Below, one piece after another: positions 56,449 to 64,000 of a DNA stretch of 64,000 bases; the first letter of the stretch is position 1, and each line of letters starts with the position of its first letter. Source of the stretch: Anabaena subtropica FACHB-260 (GTDB taxonomy: Bacteria > Cyanobacteriota > Cyanobacteriia > Cyanobacteriales > Nostocaceae). The notes under the pieces are model-generated. The model ran no database searches and was not told the origin of the DNA. It was given only the letters and a program-made list of their open reading frames with translations. The position numbers and the translations under genes are program-made. The stretch covers positions 52,599 through 116,598 of the forward strand of contig NZ_JACJRF010000016.1 of NCBI RefSeq assembly GCF_014697105.1, read 5' to 3'.

Positions 56449-57153
56449 ATGACAGCGAAAGGTCGTCTCTACGGAGTTGGTGTAGGGCCAGGAGATCCTG
56501 AATTATTGACACTGAAAGCACTGCGGCTATTGCGTGCTGCTCCTGTTGTTGCCTATCAATCAGCCACAGATAAAGAAAGTATAGCGCGGGCGATCGCTTC
56601 TCCATATTTGACAGGCGCACAAATCGAAGTTTCTTTTCACTTACCCCGCGCCTTAGAACCAGAAAAAGCCCAGGAAATCTACGACCAAGAAGTTGCACCT
56701 ATTGCCGAACATTTAGCAGCCGGCAGGGATGTGGTAGTTCTGTGCGAAGGCGACCCGTTTTTTTACGGTTCATTTATGTATGTATTCACACGCTTATCTG
56801 AACAGTACCAAACGGAAGTCGTCCCCGGAGTATCTTCATTAATGGCTTGTCCTGTATCCTTGGGTGTACCCTTCACCTACTACAACGATATTCTCACAGT
56901 CCTACCCGCACCCCTCCCGGCCGAAGAACTCACCACAAAATTGCTAACAACCGATGCAGCTGCAATTATGAAACTAGGTCGTCATTTCTCCAAGGTGCGG
57001 GATATCCTGCATCAACTAGGACTAGCATCACGGGCATTATACATCGAGCGAGCAACAATGGCACAGCAAAGGATTGTACCCTTAGATGAAGTTAATCCGG
57101 CTGAAGTACCTTATTTTGCGATGATTGTCATACCTAGCAAGAATCGGCTGTAG
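56449..57153 (+). CDS. cobI: Precorrin-2 C20-methyltransferase
   Basis: 234-residue SAM-dependent methyltransferase of the tetrapyrrole methylase fold, which makes precorrin-3A, the substrate of CobG. Features: LYGVGVGPGDPELLTLKALR at the start (GVGPGDPEL motif), DVVVLCEGDPFFYGSFMYVF (GDPFFYGS), VVPGVSSLMACPVSLGVPFT and AAAIMKLGRHFSKVRDILHQ. The ATG lies two bases after the cobG-cobH stop with a GGAGGAAGA Shine-Dalgarno, so the two are cotranscribed and likely under the same riboswitch. Confidence 0.95.
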   Translation: MTAKGRLYGVGVGPGDPELLTLKALRLLRAAPVVAYQSATDKESIARAIASPYLTGAQIEVSFHLPRALEPEKAQEIYDQEVAPIAEHLAAGRDVVVLCEGDPFFYGSFMYVFTRLSEQYQTEVVPGVSSLMACPVSLGVPFTYYNDILTVLPAPLPAEELTTKLLTTDAAAIMKLGRHFSKVRDILHQLGLASRALYIERATMAQQRIVPLDEVNPAEVPYFAMIVIPSKNRL

Positions 57154-57985
57154 AAATCGCTCATAAGTGGATACTTACCACAAGATCCCTAAGTATATTA
57201 AGTTGATTTTTGAGAGACGCGATTTATCGCGTCTTTTGAAATATCATCATGGCATTTTTTGTTTCCCATGAATTTATCCTGTCACCAGGAAATAATCAAA
57301 TAATTTCAAGCAAGCTTTAATTTTCATATTCATAATTAATCGTAAATCAGCTAATATTTGTTACTTTCATGCAAGAAATTACTTGGAGCCGTGAACTAAC
57401 TGATACTTTAGGGAAATTTCAATTATTTGTTCATGTATATTTTTTCTCATAATTTTTGGCTTTAGCATCATGTTTATTTAAACAAATAATAAAATTATCA
57501 GTTGTGATTATTTTGGCGATCGCTACAGTCATTTTATATCAAAAAACCCTGCAATATTTAGCTATATCGTCTTATATACTCATGATTTATATGTAATAAA
57601 AACCACTCGATAATAATTAAATAATTAGATTGTTTGTGTATTTTAAAAAACCTGATAAATAAAAATAACATCTATTATTTATAGATTAATAGCATTATTT
57701 ATTACTATAAACTCTATTAAAAAATAAACTTGGATATATCAATGAGGATATGGTAAAAAAAATCTTGCAGGAGTTGACACTAATTATATTCTCCTCTTAA
57801 GCTCAATATGCTTATCATCAATTAATATTGCAGTAACTATAAATATTTACCCTTGATAGTCGTAATTTAAAATGATCAAATATATATAGCGAGGATGATT
57901 TTTCATAGAAAGATTATGTTTGAATAATCTTAAAAATAGAATCTTTAGCTTCTTAAGCTCTGACTGATATTAGAGGAATTGTATA
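57154..57985. other. Long AT-rich region between cobI and the Wzc-like gene
   Basis: 832 bases. It begins with the terminator at 57215-57238; the rest is strongly AT-rich with stops in all frames. One HIP1-type site near 57517. It probably holds a long leader or decayed sequence upstream of the polysaccharide gene. Confidence 0.5.
57215..57238 (+). terminator. Rho-independent terminator after cobI
   Basis: AGACGCGA (57215-57222), a 4-base loop TTTA, TCGCGTCT (57227-57234) followed by TTTT. Perfect 8-bp GC-rich stem with a U-run, about 60 bases after the cobI stop. Confidence 0.8.
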
Positions 57986-60154
57986 GTGTCTAACATAAGT
58001 TTAAAACAAGGAAAATTTGTTACTAACTCTTTACCTAATACAGTAAGATTTAGACATCTTTCTAAAATTTTGCTGCGCCGACGTTTTATAGTATTGGGTG
58101 TTTCTTGTGTAGTAATGTCAGTGACTAGCTTGATATCTATGGCGCACAAGCCTACTTATAGAAGTTATATGCAGATATTAGTAAGTGCTAATGTATCTGA
58201 AGAATTAGGTATAACAGATGATGCAGATAGTAAATTAAGTATTAATCAATATTCTTTACAAAAGAACTTGATGCAGAGTTCTAAATTAGTAAATAAGGCT
58301 GTAAACCTACTAAGGTTTGATTATCCAAATATTACTATAGAAGATATTAAAGGGAAAACAGAAACCGATAAAAAAGAGCCCTTGCAAGTAACTCAGATAC
58401 AGAGTAATCAAAAAGCTAACAAAATCATTAACCCCGTATTTGAAATCTCCTTTCAAGATCAAGACCCAATTAAAACCCAAAAAGTACTTTTAGCTTTACA
58501 AAAAATCTATCAAGATTACAACATAGAGCGACGACAAGAGCGTTTAAATCAAGGACTAGCATTTATTAATACTCGTTTACCAGTGATTAAACAACAGCTT
58601 AGGCAATCGGAGAAAAAATTAGAACAGTTTCGCAAAAAGCACAATCTACTAGATCCAGAATTACAAAGTCAAGTTTTAGTAAAATCTCTGGCTGAAACTC
58701 AAACACAACTACAAACAACTCGCGCCCAACTGCAAGATATACAAGCCCGCTACCAAAATTTAGCAGGAAAAATAGCAGATGCTAGCCAGGAAGTAATTAT
58801 ATCGATGCGTTTGGCTCAATCAAATCACTACAAAACACTTACAAGTGAGTTGCAAAAGACTGAACAAACTTTAGCCAAGGAGCAGCTACGCTATACAGAC
58901 GACTCCCCTATCGTTCAAAACCTCAAGCAGCAACGCCAGCGTCAATTAACCTTAGTACAGCAAGAGTTAAAACGGTTAACTGCTCAAATTAAAATACAAA
59001 CAACACAAACACAAGATCAATTGGTTGGGGTTGATCCCAGTTTAGTGGAAGAATTTGTTCAGGTACAGACCACGACTTTAGGATTAATTGCTAATGAAAA
59101 GAGCCTAAGAGAAACAGAACAGCGAATTCGCTCTGAACTCAGCAAATATCCTAGTTTGATTGCAGAATATCAGCGCCTATTACCAGAGGTGGAAACTCAA
59201 CGCAAAACACTTGAACAAATGCTGCAAGTACAACAGTCTATGGGACTGAAAATTGCTCAGGGGGGTTTTGATTGGCAGATATTAGAGGAACCGACTCTAG
59301 GAAATATCAATAATGATAGGTTCTGGCTGGTAGTTGCAGGTATGGTGACAGGGCCGATTTTGGGTATTATCTTGGCGCTGATTTGGGGAATGCGTCATCG
59401 GATTATTCATTCTGCACCAGAGTTACAGAAAGCAAGCAACTTAAGATTACTAGGAGCAGTGCCAAAATTAGCCCCTCGCATGATGGAAAAACGCCTTCCC
59501 AGTTTATCTTGGCTGGGAGGACGCAACTTACCTCCAGAGGAAGAAGGTAACTCTTGGCTACCTTGTCATGAAACCTTGGATATGGTTTACCAAAACACGC
59601 AAATATTAAAATATCCTTTTCCCTGTAAGTCTGTGATGATAACTTCAGCACTATCAGGAGAAGGACGGACAACCTTAGCACTGGGATTAGCGGCTAGTGC
59701 GGCTCACATGAACAGACGAGTGCTACTAATTGATGCTAACCTGCGATCGCCTAAACTACACAAAATTCTCCAACTATCAAATGACTGGGGACTATCCCTG
59801 CTACTGCTTGATGAGACAAATAGTGAGATTCAAGATTACATCCAGCCAATTCACCCTTCCATCGATGTTTTGACTAGTGGAGAAACACCAGAAGACACGG
59901 TAAAATTGCTCAGTTCTCAACGATTTAAGGAACTAATTGAGTTATTTGAGGAAACCTACGACTTAGTATTAATAGATGCTCCACCCATTTTAGGTACAGT
60001 TGATGCCAGAATTGTGGCCTCCTACTGCAACGGAATTATGATGGTAGGGCGTATTGGTTGGGTGACACAAACTGAACTAACTCAAGCTGTAGAAATTTTA
60101 AACAGCTTAAATTTAGTTGGTATCATCGCTAATGATGTGAGTAGTCATAAGTAG
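57986..60154 (+). CDS. Wzc-like polysaccharide co-polymerase / BY-kinase-like protein
   Basis: 722-residue inner-membrane protein that controls chain length and export of surface polysaccharide. Start is GTG 57986 with GAGGAAT upstream. Wzz domain with first membrane helix (FIVLGVSCVVMSVTSLISMA, about 33-52), periplasmic coiled coil with Gln/Leu-rich helices (about 190-400), second helix (FWLVVAGMVTGPILGIILAL, about 448-470), then the cytosolic P-loop domain: Walker A SGEGRTTLAL (Arg561 in place of Lys), Walker A' VLLIDANLRSPKLHKIL and Walker B LVLIDAPPILGTVDARIV. No Tyr cluster at the C-terminus (ends SSHK). Divergent details suggest weak or no kinase activity. Confidence 0.88.
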   Translation: MSNISLKQGKFVTNSLPNTVRFRHLSKILLRRRFIVLGVSCVVMSVTSLISMAHKPTYRSYMQILVSANVSEELGITDDADSKLSINQYSLQKNLMQSSKLVNKAVNLLRFDYPNITIEDIKGKTETDKKEPLQVTQIQSNQKANKIINPVFEISFQDQDPIKTQKVLLALQKIYQDYNIERRQERLNQGLAFINTRLPVIKQQLRQSEKKLEQFRKKHNLLDPELQSQVLVKSLAETQTQLQTTRAQLQDIQARYQNLAGKIADASQEVIISMRLAQSNHYKTLTSELQKTEQTLAKEQLRYTDDSPIVQNLKQQRQRQLTLVQQELKRLTAQIKIQTTQTQDQLVGVDPSLVEEFVQVQTTTLGLIANEKSLRETEQRIRSELSKYPSLIAEYQRLLPEVETQRKTLEQMLQVQQSMGLKIAQGGFDWQILEEPTLGNINNDRFWLVVAGMVTGPILGIILALIWGMRHRIIHSAPELQKASNLRLLGAVPKLAPRMMEKRLPSLSWLGGRNLPPEEEGNSWLPCHETLDMVYQNTQILKYPFPCKSVMITSALSGEGRTTLALGLAASAAHMNRRVLLIDANLRSPKLHKILQLSNDWGLSLLLLDETNSEIQDYIQPIHPSIDVLTSGETPEDTVKLLSSQRFKELIELFEETYDLVLIDAPPILGTVDARIVASYCNGIMMVGRIGWVTQTELTQAVEILNSLNLVGIIANDVSSHK

Positions 60155-60158
60155 CCCT

Positions 60159-61184
60159 TTACTTAACCAAGATTTTAGGTTCTACTTCCGGTTGAGGACG
60201 GATTTCATTTGGACAAGAACGGCCTTGTTCGATATCGCTAATGTTATTGAGGGTTGTTTCTGCAATGTTCCGCAAAGCGTCCTCTGTGAAAAATGCTTGG
60301 TGTCCCGTAATAAGTACATTAGGAAATGTCGTCAGTCTTTGGAAAACATCATCTTGAATGATTTCCCCAGATAAATCCTCAAAAAACAATTCTGATTCCT
60401 GCTCATAGACATCCACACCGAGAGAGCCAACTCTACCAGTTTTCAGCCCTTCAATCACATCTTGGGTATTAATTAGCGCTCCTCGGCTAGTGTTGATTAA
60501 CATCATCCTTGGCTTCATCTGTTCTATAGCTTCAGCGTTAATTAAGTGATGCGTTTCCGGTGTGAGGGGGCAATGGAGGGAGATAATATCAGAATTGGCA
60601 AATAACTCAGGTAATTCTACATACTTGCCACCTAATGCTTCCATTTCTGGGTTGTGATACACATCATAGGCGAGTAGATGACAACCAAATCCTTTCATGA
60701 TCTGTCCTAAAATCAGACCGATTTTGCCAGTACCGATAATCCCTACTGTGCGTCCGTTGAGATTAAAGCCCAAAAGACCATCTAAGGCAAAATTACCTTC
60801 GCGGACACGGTTATAAGCACGGTGAATTTTGCGATTGAGGCTCAAAATCAAACCTACTGCGTGTTCAGCTACACCATAAGGTGAATAGGCGGGAACACGC
60901 ACTACAGTAATACCCAACTTACTGGCAGTATTTAAGTCTACATTATTGAAACCGGCACAACGGAGAACAATCAAGCGAGTTCCCCGTGAAGCGAGCATTT
61001 CTAAAGTCGGTGCATCAACTTGATCATGGACAAATACGCAAACCGCCGGAAATCCGGCGGCTAAAATAGCTGTATCTTGATTGAGGCGGGGTTCAAAAAA
61101 CACCAAATCGTGTTGCTTGGGAGAATTTGCAGCTTCTAAAAACTGGCGATCGTAGGCTTTTGTACTGAAAACTGCTACTTTCAT
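60159..61184 (-). CDS. D-2-hydroxyacid dehydrogenase (D-lactate dehydrogenase-like)
   Basis: About 341 residues from the Met at 61184 ([20 protein letters not shown]), matching LdhA-type enzymes that reduce pyruvate to D-lactate with NADH. Features: the NAD loop [37 protein letters not shown], the substrate Arg in [40 protein letters not shown] and the catalytic His in [20 protein letters not shown]. The frame is open nine more codons to an ATG at 61211. It ends 4 bases after the convergent Wzc-like gene. Confidence 0.9.
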   Translation of the reverse strand: MKVAVFSTKAYDRQFLEAANSPKQHDLVFFEPRLNQDTAILAAGFPAVCVFVHDQVDAPTLEMLASRGTRLIVLRCAGFNNVDLNTASKLGITVVRVPAYSPYGVAEHAVGLILSLNRKIHRAYNRVREGNFALDGLLGFNLNGRTVGIIGTGKIGLILGQIMKGFGCHLLAYDVYHNPEMEALGGKYVELPELFANSDIISLHCPLTPETHHLINAEAIEQMKPRMMLINTSRGALINTQDVIEGLKTGRVGSLGVDVYEQESELFFEDLSGEIIQDDVFQRLTTFPNVLITGHQAFFTEDALRNIAETTLNNISDIEQGRSCPNEIRPQPEVEPKILVK

Positions 61185-61524
61185 ACCAAACCTCGGTTCT
61201 ATGCTGGACATTTTTCACATATATATTAGCTTGGTGTTTTCACAAGCAATGTTAACAACGGGCTAGTCGAAAACATCTCTTATGCTCATCAGTTATCAGT
61301 TTTGGCGTTTTTCTAGCTGATATTACAACTAAAGCAAAAATTAATGCTTCAACAGTCCTCATTGCTATTAACCCAAGTTACCAGCTTGTGACTACTGTAG
61401 TTTTTAATTACCTATTCCCCGCAGGACTACTATATAACTTTTTGTTACAGATACTTTGCGTGTAAAAACAGACAGCGTTTGATTAGTAGTTGTATAAACT
61501 ATTGATCAAACAAATCAGCGCGAC
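61185..61524. other. Divergent intergenic region
   Basis: 340 bases between the dehydrogenase and lysozyme genes. Should hold two promoters. A TTATCAGTTTTGG-type repeat near 61290; no hairpin or RNA recognised. Confidence 0.45.
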
Positions 61525-62250
61525 ATGGGTATTACACAGACTCTCAAAAAAGGGTCAAAAGGCTCAGAAGTAAACGAACTGCAAGAAATTTTAATTAAAC
61601 TGAAGTTCGAGCCAGGTCGGATAGATGGTGATTTTGGTGACAAGACAGAAGCTGCTGTCAAACAATTCCAGCAAAAACAAGGTATTACACCTGATGGGGT
61701 AGTAGAGATAGATACTCGCAATGCTCTAAATAAAATAATTGAGCTAGCAAAACTTTATGGCGGCACTTCTGGCAAATTACCAATGCCAGGGGTGGATTTG
61801 ATCAAGGAATTTGAAGGATGTAAGCTGACAGCTTATCCTGATCCTCTATCTAAAGGTAAACCTTACACCATTGGCTGGGGTTCCACGCGCAAAGAAGATG
61901 GTAGTGAATGGGTGTTGGGTGAAAAAATTACCCAAGCAGAGGCGGACGATCTGTTAATTCTTCAGTTAGAGCGTAATTATCTACCACTTCTAGAAAAAAT
62001 ACCCCGATGGCAAGATTTAAATCCTTATCAACAGGGAGCATTATTGAGTTTTGCTTATAACTTGGGTGCGAATTTCTACGGTTTTAAAGGTTTCGAAACA
62101 ATCACCAGGGTCTTGAAGAATCAAGAATGGGACAACATTGAACCGACATTAATTATGTACAGAAATCCTGGTAGTTCAGTTGAAGCGGGGTTAAAGCGCA
62201 GACGAGTAGCAGAAGCTAAACTATTTCTTCAGCCACTTAATAACGCTTAA
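61525..62250 (+). CDS. Peptidoglycan-binding GH24 lysozyme
   Basis: 241 residues. The N-terminal PG_binding_1 domain (about 5-70: LKKGSKGSEVNELQEILIKL, FEPGRIDGDFGDKTEAAVKQ) anchors to the cell wall. The C-terminal part is a phage-type lysozyme (GH24): the catalytic triad is Glu97 in LIKEFEGCKLTAY, Asp106 in PDPLSKGK and Thr115 in PYTIGWGSTRKEDG, with the family spacing E-x8-D-x8-T close to the T4 pattern. Also YQQGALLSFAYNLG. No signal peptide. The surrounding genes are not phage genes, so this may be a domesticated endolysin or cell-wall remodelling enzyme. Confidence 0.88.
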   Translation: MGITQTLKKGSKGSEVNELQEILIKLKFEPGRIDGDFGDKTEAAVKQFQQKQGITPDGVVEIDTRNALNKIIELAKLYGGTSGKLPMPGVDLIKEFEGCKLTAYPDPLSKGKPYTIGWGSTRKEDGSEWVLGEKITQAEADDLLILQLERNYLPLLEKIPRWQDLNPYQQGALLSFAYNLGANFYGFKGFETITRVLKNQEWDNIEPTLIMYRNPGSSVEAGLKRRRVAEAKLFLQPLNNA

Positions 62251-62502
62251 TTATGGGAATAGATAAATTATAAAAGTGAGTTAATAGTCATTGGTCATTG
62301 CTGTTTCTCTCCTACACCCTCGTTACTGTCCTCTATGTTTTGCCAAGGCATAAATTTGTAGTCGTGTCGTATTGTTAATCTTACTGCCGATAGATGAAAT
62401 TTTGATGGTTAGCATTTTTGACCGCAGAAGATGAAGTAATATTCACTTCTAAAGCCATAGCAGTGCAGACCTTTTATTGTTGGCAAATAACAACCTACTA
62501 GC

Positions 62503-63921
62503 ATGATGTATCGCCACCCAAAACTTGCAGTTTCTTGGTTGCCGTTGAGTATATTTTTATTACTCAACAGCGTGGATTTTCAAAATGTCTACGCTCAAGC
62601 TGTTGATCAGACGCAACTACCAAATACTAACCCCGTCTTGCCGCCAGAACTACCACAGCCTCAAGATATCCAACCACCTGCACCTACTCCTTTACCTCCC
62701 CCCCAGTCGCCACAACAACTACCACCACCAGCAGAACTACTCCAGCCTTCTTCTCCCGATATCAACCCACAGCAGCCTGTACCCAAAGATACCCCCCAAA
62801 CTATTACGGTGGAAAAGTTTGAAGTTGTTGGCAGTACAGTATTTAGCCAGGAAGAGTTAGACAACGTTACTGCTGAGTTTACTAAAAGACCGATTACTTT
62901 AGCAGAACTGTTTCAAGCTCGTTCCAAAATTACCGAATTATATGTTGCCAAAGGTTACATTACTTCTGGTGCTTATATCCCACCGCAAACTATTCAGTCT
63001 GGCGTGATTCAAATTCGGGTGGTGGAAGGTAAGCTAGAAGACATTCAAATTACGGGAAATCGACGACTTAATCCCAATTATGTGCGTAGTCGCTTGGCGA
63101 TCGCCACAAAACCACCCCTCAACCGCGAGAATTTGCTAGAAGCATTACAACTACTGCAACTCAATCCTTTAATTCAAAACCTCTCTGCTGAGTTGTCAGC
63201 CGGTTCTCGTCCGGGTACGAGTGTGCTGCAAGTGCAAATCACAGAAGCAAAATCCTTTAATACTCAATTAGCTTTAGATAACGGGCGATCGCCTGGAGTT
63301 GGTAGTTTTCGTCGCCGAGTGCAATTAAGTGAAGCCAACTTGCTAGGTTTGGGTGATAGCATAAGTTTAGGTTATAGTAATACCGATGGGAGCAACACCT
63401 TTGATACTAGCTACACCTTGCCCTTAAATGCCAGAAATGGCACACTCAGTTTTAATTTTGGCACTTCCTCCAGCAATCTGATTGAAAGACCCTTCAACAT
63501 TCTTAATATTGAGTCTTCCTCTCGATACTACGAAATCACCTATCGTCAACCATTAGTTCAATCTCCTACCCAAGACCTAGCTATTGGTTTGACAGCGTCT
63601 CGGCGAGAAAGTGAAATATCTTCCTCACTGTTCAACGAACAGTTACCTCCCAGCGAACTTTCCCCTGGTGCTGATGAACAGGGACGCACGCGGATATCTG
63701 CATTGCGATTTTTTCAAGAATGGACTACTCGCAACAGTCGGGAAGTTTTAGCAGTGCGATCGCAATTTAATCTCGGCATAGGCGCATTGAATGCGACAGT
63801 CAACGCCGACGAGTCTCCTGATAGTCGCTTTTTTTCTTGGCAAGGACAAGCTCAATGGGCGCGTCTTTTAGCTCCAGAAACCTTATTAATAGTCAATACC
63901 TTAGCCAAAATAAGAGGATGA
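62503..63921 (+). pseudogene. TpsB/ShlB-type two-partner secretion transporter, C-terminally truncated
   Basis: Outer-membrane transporter of the Omp85/TpsB family. It has a signal peptide (LAVSWLPLSIFLLLNSVDFQ, ending near VYAQA), a Pro-rich linker (LPPELPQPQDIQPPAPTPLP), two POTRA domains (about 100-180 with FEVVGSTVFSQEELDNVTAE; about 180-255 with IQIRVVEGKLEDIQITGNRR), then the start of the beta-barrel (LALDNGRSPGVGSFRRRVQL; LGDSISLGYSNTDGSN). It ends at residue 472 after LLIVNTLAKIRG, whereas the family has about 550-600 residues, so the last strands and the conserved VRGY-containing loop are missing. The cause is not visible in the window. Confidence 0.75.
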
Positions 63922-64000
63922 AGAGAGAGGGCCGATGTAGTAGAGTTATTGTCTCTCACAACGACAACTCAAAAACCACAATCAGCCCATGCCCGATATC
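63922..64000. other. Right window edge, unidentified sequence
   Basis: The last 79 bases do not continue the TpsB barrel in any recognisable way. The frame of the transporter reads through as a Thr/Gln-rich peptide. It could be the end of an insertion element, but too little is visible. Confidence 0.4.

Overview
The window looks like chromosome from a filamentous, probably heterocyst-forming cyanobacterium of the Nostoc/Anabaena group. The evidence is the very frequent GCGATCGC palindrome (HIP1), heptanucleotide tandem repeats typical of these genomes (a block of about 27 ACTCATC/ACTCATT units at 41492-41685), a pixGHIJL-type phototaxis operon whose PixJ closely resembles Anabaena AnPixJ, a CYP110-type P450, and a GH57 branching enzyme. 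I cannot fix the species. No tRNA, rRNA, CRISPR array or complete transposase was seen.

Layout. 1-10 kb is mainly housekeeping: recN (running off the left edge), an ABC1/UbiB kinase, a Uma2 nuclease-like protein, pheT, a YciI-like protein, the GH57 glycogen branching enzyme and recR. 10-13.2 kb holds a MocR-type regulator divergent from a flavin-binding PPOX-fold gene, with a second PPOX gene downstream; the divergent region carries a repeated AAAGTGG motif that is a good operator candidate. 13.2-20.6 kb has small secreted or membrane proteins, a GDYXXLXY/DUF2157 pair, an RsmB-type RNA methyltransferase, a second Uma2 gene and a PIN toxin with an unusual chimeric antitoxin. 20.7-28.4 kb has alaS, an HMA metal-binding protein, a diguanylate cyclase with a degenerate receiver, a stand-alone M41-like metalloprotease, a DUF4336 protein and a GFA-family protein.

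28.5-38.1 kb is a five-gene minus-strand operon, pixG-H-I-J-L: PATAN/receiver regulator, CheY, CheW, a four-GAF chemoreceptor and a hybrid CheA. It should turn light detected by bilin-binding GAF domains into motility control. Three of the four GAF domains keep the Cys-His bilin attachment site; the middle one of these has lost the Trp that tunes the red/green type.

38.7-50 kb has a P450, a Na+/H+ antiporter, the tandem-repeat block, a CSP41-like epimerase and then a surface-polysaccharide group (GT4 glycosyltransferase, two polyprenyl-phosphate sugar transferases, gmd and fcl for GDP-L-fucose) with a folate cyclo-ligase and a lone sugar ABC permease. 50.4-64 kb has an AMIN-domain serine hydrolase, a membrane GTPase, a cobalamin riboswitch followed by a fused cobG-cobH and cobI, a Wzc-like polysaccharide co-polymerase/kinase, a D-2-hydroxyacid dehydrogenase, a GH24 lysozyme with a peptidoglycan-binding domain and a two-partner-secretion transporter that stops early near the right edge.

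The most unusual observations are the palindromic repeat translated in frame inside cobG, the CobG-CobH fusion that retains the CobH start, the antitoxin with a replaced N-terminal domain, recR without any standard start codon at its conserved N-terminus, and the diverging bilin pocket in PixJ GAF3. I found no clear wholly new multi-gene system.
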